Origin: Candidatus Epulonipiscium sp.
GTDB lineage: Bacteria; Bacillota; Clostridia; Lachnospirales; JAAYNZ01
Length of the DNA: 49,778 bases
Assembly: GCA_012524135.1 (NCBI GenBank)
Contig: JAAYSE010000008.1
Coordinates: forward strand, 1-49,778
Direction of reading: 5' to 3'
Shown: positions 27,948 through 37,418 of the stretch, one piece after another
Layout: each line of letters opens with the position of its first letter
How positions within the stretch are numbered: position 1 is the stretch's first letter
Translations under genes and position numbers: made by a program
The notes under the pieces: model-generated
What the model saw: the letters and a program-made list of their open reading frames with translations, nothing else
What the model was told of the DNA's origin: nothing
Databases searched by the model: none

Positions 27948-28192
27948 ATTGTAGCAGAATTAAAGATTAAATGCTATATTTTCAATTTTTTATTATATTT
28001 CGTAAATCTTAAGATGTAATTACTACAATCATTTTATACCGACTTATAAAAATTTATTTTTCTATGATTTTAAAAGTAAATCCATGATTTAATCTATAAT
28101 TTACATACAAACTTCTATAATTGATATTCTTTATCATTATTTCCCTTTTACTATCTTTTATCATATTTGAATTTTCTGAATAAATAGTTTAA
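27948..28192. other. AT-rich intergenic region between metA and hsp20
   Basis: The 452-base divergent gap holds a TACAAT box for metA on the minus strand at 27948-27953 (poor -35) and the hsp20 promoter and leader on the right. The middle part is AT-rich with no ORF, riboswitch or inverted repeat that I can support. Confidence 0.4.
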
Positions 28193-28256
28193 TATAATGT
28201 TAAAGGGTAAAAAATTACTTCCATCTTATGTGGCTTGAATATAAAAAACATAAGAT
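28193..28256 (+). promoter_or_regulatory. hsp20 -10 box and leader hairpin
   Basis: A perfect TATAAT at 28193-28198 has no good -35 at standard spacing. Downstream, ATCTTATGT pairs with ACATAAGAT across a 16-base loop (28223-28256), in a leader of about 110 bases. No CIRCE or CtsR site is visible, so heat control might lie in the leader RNA or in an alternative factor. Confidence 0.4.
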
Positions 28257-28318
28257 TGGTTACACTTAAGAAAAGTACTATTTTTAATAAGTACTAAAAA
28301 ATAACGGAGGTGCTATTT

Positions 28319-28744
28319 ATGTTTAACATGATTCCTTTTGGAAGAGGTCGAAGACATGGTTTAACAAATTGGGATGATTTTTTTAATGATGACTTTTTTT
28401 CTCCCATGACATCTATGAGTCATATCTTTCGAGCAGATATCAAAGAAACAGATACGACTTATGAAGTAGAAGTAGATGTTCCTGGTATGGATAAGAAAGA
28501 TATTCAAATCCATTACATCAATAATCAACTCATTGTTCAAGGAAAACGTTCTGCTGATACAGAAGTAAAAGAAGAAAACTATATTCGTCGTGAAAGAAAT
28601 TTTGGAGAATTTAGGCGTTCCTTTTATGTAGATAATGTCGATGAAGAAAAAATTAATGCCACCTTTAAAGATGGTGTATTAAAAATTTCTCTTCCAAAAA
28701 TAGAAACTGAATTACCAAAAGGACGACAAATAGATATTGATTAA
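28319..28744 (+). CDS. Hsp20/alpha-crystallin small heat shock protein
   Basis: A 141-residue ATP-independent holdase chaperone. The alpha-crystallin domain runs from about residue 40 to 130, with RADIKETDTTYEVEVDVPGM, the central YIRRERNFGEFRRSFYV and the closing ATFKDGVLKISLPK. An N-terminal arm rich in Phe and Asp (NWDDFFNDDFF) and a very short C-terminal tail flank it; the usual I-x-I anchoring motif may be the final IDID. The ORF-track GTG overlaps GGAGG; the ATG eight bases on is used. It is a single-gene unit with an unusually long leader and a strong terminator. Confidence 0.94.
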   Translation: MFNMIPFGRGRRHGLTNWDDFFNDDFFSPMTSMSHIFRADIKETDTTYEVEVDVPGMDKKDIQIHYINNQLIVQGKRSADTEVKEENYIRRERNFGEFRRSFYVDNVDEEKINATFKDGVLKISLPKIETELPKGRQIDID

Positions 28745-28770
28745 AAAATAGCTTCTAAAATATAAAATTT

Positions 28771-28840
28771 AAAATAGGTATATGGCTTTTTGTTGTAATC
28801 TGTAATCCTGTAAACAACAAAGCTATATACCTATTTTTTT
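28771..28840. terminator. Long bidirectional terminator between hsp20 and gdh
   Basis: AAAATAGGTATAT...TTGTTG pairs with CAACAAAGCTATATACCTATTTT, with one G-T pair and a two-base bulge, closed by a 19-base loop and followed by T7 on the plus strand. On the minus strand a shorter T-run follows, serving glutamate dehydrogenase. Confidence 0.85.
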
Positions 28841-28873
28841 AAACTCCAATTTTAAATCTTTCTATTTTCTATT

Positions 28874-30139
28874 TTAATACCAACCTCTGAGTTTCATTAC
28901 ATCTGCTACTTTTTTTACGGAATGCATATAAGCTGCTTTTCGAACCGTTGTTTTATACTCTTCTTGTATTTTCCAAATATCATTAAAAGCATTTACCATA
29001 GCGATCTCTTCTTTTTCTTGAACTTCCTCTTCTCCCCAATAATAGCCGTACAAGTTTTGTACCCATTCAAAGTAAGAAACCGTTACTCCACCTGCATTCG
29101 TAAGAATATCAGGAGTTACCGTAATTTTCCTACTTTCTAAAATCTCATCTGCTTTTGGTGTTAAAGGTCCATTTGCAGCTTCACAAACTAATTTAGCTTG
29201 AATCATTTTTGCTACCTCTGCTGTCACCGCATTTTCTAAGGCAGCTGGAATTAAAATATCCACAGAAAGCTTCCAGAAATCTTCCATAGTAATTTCTTGA
29301 GCTTTAGGATAATCCACCAAATCCCCTTTTTCATCCATATATGATTTTAAATCCTCATAATCAAGACCTTGATCGTTGTATAAAGCATAAGTCCCTTTTT
29401 CTTTCGTCCATTCTGCAATAGCGACCACTTTAGCTCCTTGTTCTTGACAATTTTTCACTGTATAACTTCCTACATTACCAAATCCTTGAACAGCTACTTT
29501 AGCCTGATCCATAGAAATACCTAATTTTTTAGCAGCCTCTCTAGCTATGACCGCTACACCAAAACCTGTAGCTTCTGTTCTACCTTTAGAGCCGCCCCAA
29601 TCTACTGGTTTTCCTGTAAGAACTCCCACTGCATGATGACCTGTTAATTTATTATATTCATCTACCATCCAAGCCATAATTTGTCCATTCGTATTTACAT
29701 CCGGTGCTGGAATATCAATTTTTTCACCTAAATATTTATAAAGTCCATCAATATATCCTCTGGATAACCTTTCTAATTCTCCCTTTGAAAGATCTTTGGG
29801 ATCAACACAGATTCCACCCTTTCCTCCCCCATAAGGAATACCTGTCACACAACATTTAAACGTCATCCAAACGGATAACGCTTTTACTTCATCTAAATTA
29901 ACACCAGGATGGAATCGAATTCCACCTTTGGCTGGACCAATAGCGTCATTATGAACTGAACGATAACCTTTAAAAACCTTTACTGTACCATCGTCCATTT
30001 TTACAGGAATAGAAATTTCAATCACACGAAGTGGGTCTTTTAAGATTTCATATACAGCTGGATCTAAATTTAAAGCATCACAAGCTAATTTCACTTGTTT
30101 TTGAGCATTTTGTAGCGGATTTAAATTTTCATTTTTCAT
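28874..30139 (-). CDS. gdhA: Glu/Leu/Phe/Val dehydrogenase, probably glutamate dehydrogenase
   Basis: Interconverts glutamate and 2-oxoglutarate plus ammonia. At 421 residues it fits the hexameric class of Clostridia, Bacillus RocG and GudB. The substrate domain has KGGIRFHPGVN and the catalytic lysine in GIPYGGGKGGI, with PAPDVNTNGQ; the Rossmann domain has VQGFGNVGSYT; and the closing part has CEAANGPLTP and ILTNAGGVTVSYFEWVQN. Glutamate is the likely substrate from the family and the lack of a branched-chain catabolic context, but leucine dehydrogenase-type activity is not excluded by sequence. AGGAGGGGTAAAA precedes the ATG. A TATAAT box lies about 100 bases upstream at 30241-30246. Confidence 0.92.
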   Translation of the reverse strand: MKNENLNPLQNAQKQVKLACDALNLDPAVYEILKDPLRVIEISIPVKMDDGTVKVFKGYRSVHNDAIGPAKGGIRFHPGVNLDEVKALSVWMTFKCCVTGIPYGGGKGGICVDPKDLSKGELERLSRGYIDGLYKYLGEKIDIPAPDVNTNGQIMAWMVDEYNKLTGHHAVGVLTGKPVDWGGSKGRTEATGFGVAVIAREAAKKLGISMDQAKVAVQGFGNVGSYTVKNCQEQGAKVVAIAEWTKEKGTYALYNDQGLDYEDLKSYMDEKGDLVDYPKAQEITMEDFWKLSVDILIPAALENAVTAEVAKMIQAKLVCEAANGPLTPKADEILESRKITVTPDILTNAGGVTVSYFEWVQNLYGYYWGEEEVQEKEEIAMVNAFNDIWKIQEEYKTTVRKAAYMHSVKKVADVMKLRGWY

Positions 30140-30467
30140 TTTTACCCCTCCTAGTTATCACTTTACTTTAAAAAATAATCTTCTTTATTCTCCTTAAATT
30201 AGTATCTATTATAAACACAAGTACCATTTAATTATATTGAATTATAACATAAAATCTTTTTTTTAGAAAGTCAGAAATGAAACTTTTTAAAATTAAAATT
30301 TCTTTTTCATATTATATATAACTAATTCCAAACCACTAGTAAACTTCTATTACATTCAATAATCTCTGATTTTAAGTATACTTTATCGAATACTATTATA
30401 TTATCACAATCTATCTATGTTTTATAAATTATGCAAGTTTTTTATTGTTTACTTTCTTATTGCTGAA
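30140..30467. other. AT-rich intergenic region between gdhA and the sugar ABC gene
   Basis: This 328-base gap holds the gdhA ribosome site and a TATAAT box (minus strand, 30241-30246) with a poor -35. I found no ORF, no structured RNA and no clear terminator for the ABC ATPase gene that ends at 30468. Confidence 0.4.
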
Positions 30468-32012
30468 CTATAAAAAGATACATTCACTCGATAAAACTTC
30501 TTTATTTTCATTGGCTTTTGAAAGAGACATTGCATGAAATAAAATCTTTTCTTTTGTAGCCTCTTTGCGTAATATATTGCAAGTTATTTGACCTGCATTA
30601 AGGACTAAAATTCGATCGCATATTCCCAAAATCTCTTCTATATCCGAAGATATAAATATAATGGATGCTCCTTTTCTAATTAAATCTACCATACAATTAT
30701 AAATATCTGTTTTAGAAGCAATATCAATACCTCGTGTTGGTTCATCCATAATATATATTTTTAATCGACTCATCATCCAACGAGCTATTGCCATCTTTTG
30801 CTGATTTCCTCCACTATAGGTCCATAATAAATCTTCTGGCTTTCCAGGTTTAATACTTAATTTTCGAACGTACTCACCAGTTACATCCCCTAAAATATAA
30901 TAATCAATTACTTGTTTGTTTGCAAATCGTTTAAGTGAAGAAATAGAAATATTCTCTTGAAGATTTAAACACCCAAAAACCGAATTATTAAGACGATCCT
31001 CTGGAATTAAAGCAATTCCTGCTCGAATCGCATCACTTGGATTTTTAATTGTAACAAATTTATCATTTACTTTAATCCTACCTTTTGAATAATTTTCTAC
31101 GCCAAATAAACATTTTGCTAATAAAGATCGTCCAGATCCCATTAAACCTGTAATCCCCAAGATTTCTCCTTTTTTTAATTGAAAACTGATGTTTTTCAGA
31201 ATATTGTTAAAATAAAGATTGTCTACAGATAATATGGTCTTTCCTAATTCTACTTCAAGTTTGGGATAACATTTTTTATCTTTTGACATACACAACATTT
31301 CAATAATATGTTCATCCTTCATTTCTTTTACTTTTTTTGTTCCAGTAATTTTCCCTTGATAAAGAACTGTAACTCTATCTCCCAAAATCTTAATTTCTTC
31401 TAATAAGTGCGTAATATAAAAAATAGCTTTCCCCTTTTGTTTTAAATCTTCAATAATCCTATATAAAATCTCTTTTTCAATGGAAGTAAAAGAAGCCGAT
31501 GGTTCATCAAATATAATAATTTCTGCATCTGAAACATAGGCTTTAATAACTTCTATTAAATGCTTTTGTGCAAAACCTAATTTTCTTACGGGTGTATATA
31601 TATCTAAGTCAATACCCAATTTCGAAAAAAGTACTTCACAATCATAATAAAGTTTATTAAAATCTACTGATTTAAATACTTTATTTGTATAAGGCATACG
31701 ATCTGCAAAAACATTTTCTGCAACCGTTAAATTAGGATACAAAGCAACATCTTGTAATGCATAATGAATTTTCATTTTTTTAGCTTCATAAACAGAATGA
31801 ATACAAACTTCTTGATCATGAAAAAAAATATGTCCACTATCACTTTTTACAATTCCACTAATAATCTTCATAATCGTTGATTTTCCTGATCCATTCTCTC
31901 CTACAATAATATGTACTTCTCCAGAATATAAATCTAGATTAATATCACATAAAGCAAAATCCTCACTAAAATATTTATTAATATCTTTCAATACAAGTAT
32001 AGGATGTTTCAT
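30468..32012 (-). CDS. Orphan double-domain sugar ABC ATPase, RbsA/MglA type
   Basis: A 514-residue protein with two fused ABC domains, as in RbsA, MglA and XylG. Domain 1 has Walker A GENGSGKST, Walker B IIIFDEPSAS and a degenerate signature, LGFAQKHLIEV, where active domains have LSxGQ. Domain 2 has the typical altered Walker A GLMGSGRSL, an intact SGGNQQKMAIARW signature and [11 protein letters not shown]. No permease or binding protein is next to it on this strand; it lies 46 bases after a DeoR regulator. It may serve the divergent sugar operon as a second ATPase, work with a distant permease, or act in regulation. The start at MKHPILVL has AGGGGGGGCTACT upstream. Confidence 0.88.
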   Translation of the reverse strand: MKHPILVLKDINKYFSEDFALCDINLDLYSGEVHIIVGENGSGKSTIMKIISGIVKSDSGHIFFHDQEVCIHSVYEAKKMKIHYALQDVALYPNLTVAENVFADRMPYTNKVFKSVDFNKLYYDCEVLFSKLGIDLDIYTPVRKLGFAQKHLIEVIKAYVSDAEIIIFDEPSASFTSIEKEILYRIIEDLKQKGKAIFYITHLLEEIKILGDRVTVLYQGKITGTKKVKEMKDEHIIEMLCMSKDKKCYPKLEVELGKTILSVDNLYFNNILKNISFQLKKGEILGITGLMGSGRSLLAKCLFGVENYSKGRIKVNDKFVTIKNPSDAIRAGIALIPEDRLNNSVFGCLNLQENISISSLKRFANKQVIDYYILGDVTGEYVRKLSIKPGKPEDLLWTYSGGNQQKMAIARWMMSRLKIYIMDEPTRGIDIASKTDIYNCMVDLIRKGASIIFISSDIEEILGICDRILVLNAGQITCNILRKEATKEKILFHAMSLSKANENKEVLSSECIFL

Positions 32013-32058
32013 AGTAGCCCCCCCTGCCATTCCCTAAATACTAGTATTTGAACTTCTA

Positions 32059-32841
32059 TTATACATGTCCTTCAAAAGCATCAATCGATGTAAAAAGCTG
32101 AATATTATTATTAAAAATTATATTTTTATAACGATCATCTATTCGTGAATTCGTAATAATCTTATCTCCTATATTCTGTGCTTTATCTACTTTATAAAAA
32201 GCATATTTTTCAAAAGCTTCTGCAGTAAATACTAAAATTCGTTCCCTTGCATTATGAGATGCTTCTTGAATTAAAGACGCTTTATCTATACTAGAAACGG
32301 TAATATCTAATTGATCAGTAATTCCATCTACTTCAATAAAAATTTTAGATACAAAAAACTTTTTAAGGTTATTAATTGTTAATGTTCCAAAAACCGCATG
32401 ATGACGGAAATCAATATCTCCGCCTAAAAGTACAACTTTTATAGTTTTAGAAGAAGAAATTTCACTCGCTAATAAAATATCATTGGTAAGAATAGTAATA
32501 TTATTTTTATTGATTAATTTTTTAGCAATACAACGATTAATGATCCCATTCGTAAGCATAATAACATCACCATCATTGATCATTTGTACCGCAATATCAG
32601 AAATTTCATTATAATCTGCCGGATCTCCATCAATCATATCCAAAAAGTCTTCCTCTTCTTCTTCATTTAAAACTGCCCCCCCATGAGTTCTAGTTAAAAA
32701 CCCTTCTTTCTCTAACTTCTCTAAATCTCGTCGAATAGTTACCTCAGAAACATTTAACATCGTACTAAGCGCACTGACTTCAGCCTGATGGTTTTCTAAT
32801 ATATAATTTTTTATAATTCGGATTCGTTCAATCGCAAACAT
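32059..32841 (-). CDS. DeoR/GlpR-family transcriptional regulator
   Basis: A 260-residue repressor. The N-terminal winged helix (about 1-57) has the DeoR signature VSALSTMLNVSEVTIRRDLEKLEKEGFLTRTHGGAVL. The C-terminal DeoRC sugar-phosphate-sensing domain has IMLTNGIINRCIAKKL, KVVLLGGDIDFRHHAVFG and FIEVDGITDQLDITV. The usual KAD segment in the last motif is altered (EVDGITDQLDIT). An acidic insertion, LNEEEEEDFLDM, follows the HTH. It is divergent from the ChvE-type sugar operon and heads its own two-gene unit with the orphan ATPase. The fifth codon Met is used because the upstream ATG touches the ribosome site. Confidence 0.9.
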   Translation of the reverse strand: MFAIERIRIIKNYILENHQAEVSALSTMLNVSEVTIRRDLEKLEKEGFLTRTHGGAVLNEEEEEDFLDMIDGDPADYNEISDIAVQMINDGDVIMLTNGIINRCIAKKLINKNNITILTNDILLASEISSSKTIKVVLLGGDIDFRHHAVFGTLTINNLKKFFVSKIFIEVDGITDQLDITVSSIDKASLIQEASHNARERILVFTAEAFEKYAFYKVDKAQNIGDKIITNSRIDDRYKNIIFNNNIQLFTSIDAFEGHV

Positions 32842-32964
32842 TATGACGCACATCCCTTATAATGATGATCACTTAAAATATATTCCTTTTTATTTAGTAT
32901 ATATGAATTAAACAATAAACACAATAGAAAAGGAGAAAAAGCAAATTGTTTGGTCACAAACATA

Positions 32965-32980
32965 AGTAATCGAAATTATA
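32965..32980 (-). promoter_or_regulatory. -10 box and TCG operator half-site for the DeoR gene
   Basis: On the minus strand TATAAT at 32975-32980 is followed directly by TTCGATTACT. The same 10-mer (AGTAATCGAA on the plus strand) recurs at 33103-33112 in the divergent sugar promoter. The position fits autorepression by the DeoR protein. The -35 box is poor. Confidence 0.4.
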
Positions 32981-33057
32981 CAAACACTGCTTGTCTCTTT
33001 TACTTCAACATATAGTATATATTTTCTCTATTTTTTTCATTTTTTTTATGCATTATA

Positions 33058-33086
33058 TTGACTACGCTTTAATTTTATGATATGAT
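33058..33086 (+). promoter_or_regulatory. Promoter of the ChvE-type sugar operon
   Basis: TTGACT (5 of 6), an exact 17-base spacer, TATGAT (5 of 6). The predicted start at about 33093 is the first base of the inverted repeat that I take as the DeoR operator. Confidence 0.75.
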
Positions 33087-33092
33087 TCAATC

Positions 33093-33152
33093 ATCAAACG
33101 AAAGTAATCGAATGATTTTAAGTATTTTACCTTTCGTTTATGTTCGTTTGAT
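33093..33152. promoter_or_regulatory. Candidate DeoR operator, inverted repeat ATCAAACGAA/TTCGTTTGAT
   Basis: A perfect 10-base inverted repeat, with arms 33093-33102 and 33143-33152, starts at the predicted transcription start. Within it are AGTAATCGAA and a TTTCGTTTATGTTCGTTTGAT tandem pair. TTCGTTT-type repeats are the usual operators of DeoR-family repressors such as AgaR and GlpR, and the regulator gene is the divergent neighbour. Confidence 0.6.
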
Positions 33153-33199
33153 ATACTTTAGTTACTTTTATATTTAAAAATTCAAAAGGGGTGTATCGT

Positions 33200-34270
33200 A
33201 TGAAATGGAAAAAGTACATTGCAATGATGCTTGCTAGTGTGATGGTAATTTCTCTTAGTGCCTGTCAAAGTGGGGGGGATAATAGCCAGCTTGTAGGTGT
33301 ATCGATGCCTACTAAATCTTCACAACGTTGGATTCAAGATGGAGATAATATGAAAAAACAATTAGAGGATAAAGGATATAAAGTAGATCTACAATATGGA
33401 GAAGACAGTGTAGATAATCAAGTATCTCAAATTGAAAATATGATCGCCAAAGGAGCTAAAGTTTTAGTTATTGCCTCCATTGATGGTGAAGCACTAACCG
33501 ATGTATTACAAAAAGCTGCAGATAATGGAATTAAAACCATTGCCTATGATCGATTAATTCGTAATTCAGAACACGTTAGTTATTATGCAACCTTTGATAA
33601 TTTTGAAGTAGGAGTACAACAAGCAAATACTATTGTAGAAGGTTTAGATCTTGAAAATCAAACAGGACCCTTTAATATTGAATTATTCGGAGGATCTCCT
33701 GATGATAATAATGCATACTTCTTTTATGATGGCGCTATGTCTGTATTACAACCTTATATCGACAGTGGTAAACTTGTTATCAAAAGTGGTCAAACAGGAA
33801 TGGATAAAGTATCTACTTTACGTTGGGATGGTGCCACTGCACAAGCTAGAATGGACAATATTTTAAGCGCTCATTATACTAGCGATACTATACATGCTGT
33901 ATTGTCTCCTTATGATGGCATTTCTATCGGTATTATTTCATCCTTAAAAAGTCTTGGCTATGGTACAGATAATAAAAAAATGCCTATCGTATCCGGACAA
34001 GATGCTGAAATTCCTTCTATTAAATCTATTATTGCCGGCGAACAATATTCAACTATATTTAAGGATACCCGAATTTTAGCTGAAAAATGTGTAACAATGG
34101 TAGATGCTATTTTTAAAGGTACCGAACCCGAAATCAACGATACAGAAACTTATGATAATGGAAAAATTATAGTCCCTTCTTATTTATGTGATCCTATACC
34201 TGTAGATCAGACAAACTACAAAGAAGTATTGATCAATTCTGGTTATTATACAGAAGATGATTTGAAATAA
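33200..34270 (+). CDS. chvE: Sugar-binding lipoprotein, ChvE/multiple-monosaccharide type
   Basis: A 356-residue periplasmic-binding-protein-like lipoprotein. The signal peptide ends in a lipobox, SLSACQSG, so Cys22 is lipidated and the protein is tethered outside the membrane. The mature part is a type I sugar-binding fold: [55 protein letters not shown] and [13 protein letters not shown]. These match the ChvE group, which binds xylose, arabinose, galactose or glucose; exact sugars cannot be told. AAAAGGGGTGTATCGT precedes the ATG; the ORF-track GTG lies inside it. It is the first gene of chvE-mmsA-mmsB, repressed presumably by the DeoR protein. Confidence 0.94.
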   Translation: MKWKKYIAMMLASVMVISLSACQSGGDNSQLVGVSMPTKSSQRWIQDGDNMKKQLEDKGYKVDLQYGEDSVDNQVSQIENMIAKGAKVLVIASIDGEALTDVLQKAADNGIKTIAYDRLIRNSEHVSYYATFDNFEVGVQQANTIVEGLDLENQTGPFNIELFGGSPDDNNAYFFYDGAMSVLQPYIDSGKLVIKSGQTGMDKVSTLRWDGATAQARMDNILSAHYTSDTIHAVLSPYDGISIGIISSLKSLGYGTDNKKMPIVSGQDAEIPSIKSIIAGEQYSTIFKDTRILAEKCVTMVDAIFKGTEPEINDTETYDNGKIIVPSYLCDPIPVDQTNYKEVLINSGYYTEDDLK

Positions 34271-34278
34271 ATATCCAT

Positions 34279-34334
34279 AGGTCTATCTACCATAATATTT
34301 TACATCTTTTATACTATTATGATAGATATGACCT
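34279..34334 (+). other. Intercistronic hairpin between chvE and mmsA
   Basis: AGGTC-TATCTACCATAATA pairs with TATTATGATAGATATGACCT, with one bulge and one mismatch, about 18 bp. No U-run follows. Such structures protect the 3' end of binding-protein mRNA and raise its level over the transporter genes. The rest of the 280-base gap is AT-rich without features. Confidence 0.55.
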
Positions 34335-34550
34335 CTCCTTATCTCATTTTATTGATTAAAAAAATCTAACTCTACAGATATCTACGTTCATAATTTTACT
34401 ATCTTTTAAGAAGTAGTTATAACATAATATCACTCTCATTGTATACTCTGTTTCATTCTATACTCTATTTTATACTCTAAGTAAAAAATAATATAGATAC
34501 TTATATGACTATCCTATCTATATTAAATATGATAAGAAGGAGCATTGGCT

Positions 34551-36101
34551 ATGTCTAACTATATTTTAGAAATGAACCATATCACAAAAACATTTGGCAG
34601 CCTAAAGGCTCTTGATGATGTTAACTTAAAAATCAAAGCTGGCGAAATCCATGCTCTTGTAGGAGAAAATGGTGCCGGGAAATCTACACTAATGAATATA
34701 CTCAGTGGTGTATATCCCCATGGTTCTTATACAGGAGAAATCTTATTTAAAGAAAAAGAATGTCGATTTAAAGATATTCGAGATAGTGAAAAATTAGGAA
34801 TTGTTATTATACATCAAGAATTAGCTTTAATCCCTTATCTATCTATTGCCGAAAATATTTTTTTAGGAAACGAACGAGCAAAATCTGGAATTATTGATTG
34901 GGATGAAACCCGCCTAAAAGCTAAAGAACTATTAGGCACCGTAGGATTAACAGAAGATCCAACCACTTTAATCAGTAATCTTGGAGTTGGGAAACAACAA
35001 CTGATTGAAATATCAAAAGCACTCTCCAAAGATGTAAAATTATTGATTTTAGATGAACCTACAGCTGCTTTAAATGATGAAGATAGTGATAAGTTACTAA
35101 ATCTTATCTTAGAATTAAAAGAGAAAGGTGTTACCTCTATATTAATTTCCCATAAGCTAAATGAAGTTTCTAAAGTAGCGGATCAAATTACAATCCTTCG
35201 TGATGGTAAAACCATCTCTACCCTTACTAAAGGTGTCGATGAAATTAATGAAGATATTATTATTAAAGGAATGGTTGGTCGTGATATGTCTGATCGTTTT
35301 CCTCCTCGAAAACCAAAAATTGGTGATCTTTTATTTGAAGTAAAAGATTGGACTGTATATCATCCTCAAAATAGTGATAGAAAAGTAATTAATAATATAC
35401 ATTTTAATCTTCGAAAAGGCGAAATTATTGGTTTTGCTGGACTTATGGGTGCTGGTCGAACTGAACTAGCAATGAGTTTATTTGGTAAATCTTATGGTCA
35501 AAATATTTCAGGAACTGCTTATATCAATAACAAAAAAGTAGAATTAAATACAGTAAGTCAAGCTATCAAACATGGTCTTGCCTATGTTACAGAAGATCGA
35601 AAAACTTATGGTTTAATACTCATTGACACTATTAAAAACAATATTTCCATAACAAACTTGAAAAAAGTAAGTAAAAATAATATCATTAATGAACAGAAAG
35701 AAAATCTAGTGATAGAAAAATATCGTGAAAAATTTAATATTAAATCCTCTAGTATATTGCACCAAGCAGGACAACTTAGTGGAGGTAATCAACAAAAAGT
35801 AGTCCTTAGTAAATGGATCTTTGCTGAACCGGATATTCTGATTCTTGACGAACCCACTCGTGGTATTGATGTGGGGGCGAAATATGAAATGTATACCATT
35901 ATTAACCAATTGGCTAATGAAGGAAAAGGAATTATCTTTATTTCTTCTGAAATGGTAGAGTTGCTTGGTATATGTGATCGAATTTATGTGGTTAATGAAG
36001 GAGAAATTGCTGGAGAGCTTCTTCGTTCAGAAGCTACCCAAGAAAATATCATGAAATGTATTATGAATCATAGTAGGGGGGAACAACATAATGAATTTTG
36101 A
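34551..36101 (+). CDS. mmsA: Sugar ABC transporter ATPase, MmsA/GguA type
   Basis: A 516-residue protein with two fused ABC domains. Domain 1 has Walker [10 protein letters not shown], the signature region [16 protein letters not shown], Walker [12 protein letters not shown] and the switch His in LISHKL. Domain 2 has GLMGAGRTE, the strong signature [14 protein letters not shown] and [13 protein letters not shown]. This is the layout of the multiple-monosaccharide transporters (MmsA, GguA, XylG). It energises the MmsB permease, whose gene overlaps its end by 11 bases. The ORF-track TTG precedes the real ATG, which has AAGGAG with an 8-base spacer. Confidence 0.95.
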   Translation: MSNYILEMNHITKTFGSLKALDDVNLKIKAGEIHALVGENGAGKSTLMNILSGVYPHGSYTGEILFKEKECRFKDIRDSEKLGIVIIHQELALIPYLSIAENIFLGNERAKSGIIDWDETRLKAKELLGTVGLTEDPTTLISNLGVGKQQLIEISKALSKDVKLLILDEPTAALNDEDSDKLLNLILELKEKGVTSILISHKLNEVSKVADQITILRDGKTISTLTKGVDEINEDIIIKGMVGRDMSDRFPPRKPKIGDLLFEVKDWTVYHPQNSDRKVINNIHFNLRKGEIIGFAGLMGAGRTELAMSLFGKSYGQNISGTAYINNKKVELNTVSQAIKHGLAYVTEDRKTYGLILIDTIKNNISITNLKKVSKNNIINEQKENLVIEKYREKFNIKSSSILHQAGQLSGGNQQKVVLSKWIFAEPDILILDEPTRGIDVGAKYEMYTIINQLANEGKGIIFISSEMVELLGICDRIYVVNEGEIAGELLRSEATQENIMKCIMNHSRGEQHNEF

Positions 36102-37332
36102 AAAACAAAAGCAGAGCAACACTTTTCCATTAAAACCTAATCAAAAAGATAAAACAATGAATTTTGAAAAACTAACATCTATTCTCAAAAATAACATTCG
36201 ACAATATGCCATGGCTTTAACCTTAGTACTAATTATGATACTATTTCAAATTTTAACCAATGGTGTATTATTTAGTCCTATCAATATTACTCACTTAATT
36301 CAACAAAATAGCTATGTTTTAATTTTAGCAGTCGGCATGCTTTTGATAATTCTTACCGGAAATGTAGATTTATCTGTAGGTTCTACAGCTGCTTTTATTG
36401 GAGCTGTCGGTGCCATCTTTATGATTAAAATGAATATCTCTGTACCGATAGCTATTTTACTCTGTTTGATTATAGGTGCTTTAGTTGGAGCATGGCAGGG
36501 ATATTGGATTGCTTATGTCAAAATACCTTCTTTTATTGTTACTTTAGCTGGGATGTTAGTATTTAGAGGTTTAACTATGGTTATATTAAAAGGTCAAACA
36601 TTAGCACCATTTGAAAAATCATTTCAATTTATAGCTAGTGGTTTTTTACCTGAATCCATTAAAATTGGAAATTTAAATTTTATCGCTATTTTAGTCGGTA
36701 TTCTTCTATCTTTATTATTTATTTTTTTAGAATTTTCCAATATCAAAAATAAAAAGAAATATAATTTTGAAACCTTACCACTTGGTTTCACTATCACTAA
36801 AATTATTATCATTATTATTGGTATTAATTTACTTACTTATAACCTAGCAGCTTATAAAGGAATTCCTGTAGTTCTTGTTCTTATTATTAGCTTAATTGTT
36901 ATCTATACTTTTATCACACAGAAAACTATTGCTGGAAGACATATTTACGCAGTAGGTGGAAATGAAAAAGCAGCAAGATTATCTGGAATTAAAACTCATC
37001 GTGTACTCTTTTGGGTATATGTAAATATGGGTGTATTAGCAGCCTTAGCTGGTCTCGTAGTAGCTGGACGGTTAAATGCTGCTACACCAAAAGCAGGTAC
37101 CAACTTTGAATTAGATGCTATCGCATCCTGTTTTATCGGTGGTGCATCATCCACCGGAGGAATTGGTAAGATTATTGGTGCAATCATCGGTGCCTTAGTC
37201 ATGGGTGTTCTGAACAATGGTATGTCTATCATGGGTGTTGGTATCGACTGGCAACAAACCATTAAAGGGTTAGTATTACTAGCTGCTGTTGCATTTGACG
37301 TATATACAAAATCCAAAACAAATGGAGAATAA
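36091..37332 (+). CDS. mmsB: Sugar ABC transporter permease, MmsB/GguB type
   Basis: A 413-residue membrane protein of the BPD_transp_2 (RbsC/XylH) family with about ten helices and the conserved [50 protein letters not shown] and [20 protein letters not shown]. It forms the sugar channel with MmsA. The start overlaps mmsA by 11 bases and has AGGGGGGAACAACATA upstream. Oddly, the first 16 bases of the gene are repeated exactly 66 bases later, so the protein begins MNFEKQ and resumes MNFEKL at residue 23. The 22-residue extension is polar and lies before the first helix. Confidence 0.94.
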   Translation: MNFEKQKQSNTFPLKPNQKDKTMNFEKLTSILKNNIRQYAMALTLVLIMILFQILTNGVLFSPINITHLIQQNSYVLILAVGMLLIILTGNVDLSVGSTAAFIGAVGAIFMIKMNISVPIAILLCLIIGALVGAWQGYWIAYVKIPSFIVTLAGMLVFRGLTMVILKGQTLAPFEKSFQFIASGFLPESIKIGNLNFIAILVGILLSLLFIFLEFSNIKNKKKYNFETLPLGFTITKIIIIIIGINLLTYNLAAYKGIPVVLVLIISLIVIYTFITQKTIAGRHIYAVGGNEKAARLSGIKTHRVLFWVYVNMGVLAALAGLVVAGRLNAATPKAGTNFELDAIASCFIGGASSTGGIGKIIGAIIGALVMGVLNNGMSIMGVGIDWQQTIKGLVLLAAVAFDVYTKSKTNGE

Positions 37333-37363
37333 GCATTTCAAAAACTTACTTTTAAACCAAAAA

Positions 37364-37412
37364 TTTTATAGATGTCTAAGTTCAATCTCTAATCTCTTAG
37401 ACATCTATAAAA
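37364..37412. terminator. Bidirectional terminator, sugar and BCAA operons
   Basis: A perfect 17-bp stem (TTTTATAGATGTCTAAG and its complement) with a 15-base loop between convergent operons. The minus strand continues into TTTTT, giving a good terminator for the BCAA operon; the plus side is weaker. Confidence 0.85.
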
Positions 37413-37418
37413 TCTATT

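Noticed and set aside
27867-28192. SAM (S-box) riboswitch before metA
   Set aside because: The upstream region is almost pure AT with no GC-rich multi-stem core or terminator, so no riboswitch call can be supported.
28257-28318. CIRCE or CtsR operator for hsp20
   Set aside because: Neither TTAGCACTC/GAGTGCTAA nor the GGTCAAA tandem repeat occurs in the region.
37078-37316. 106-residue minus-strand ORF opposite mmsB (36996-37316)
   Set aside because: It is antisense to the conserved permease end and shows no start signals or recognisable protein features.
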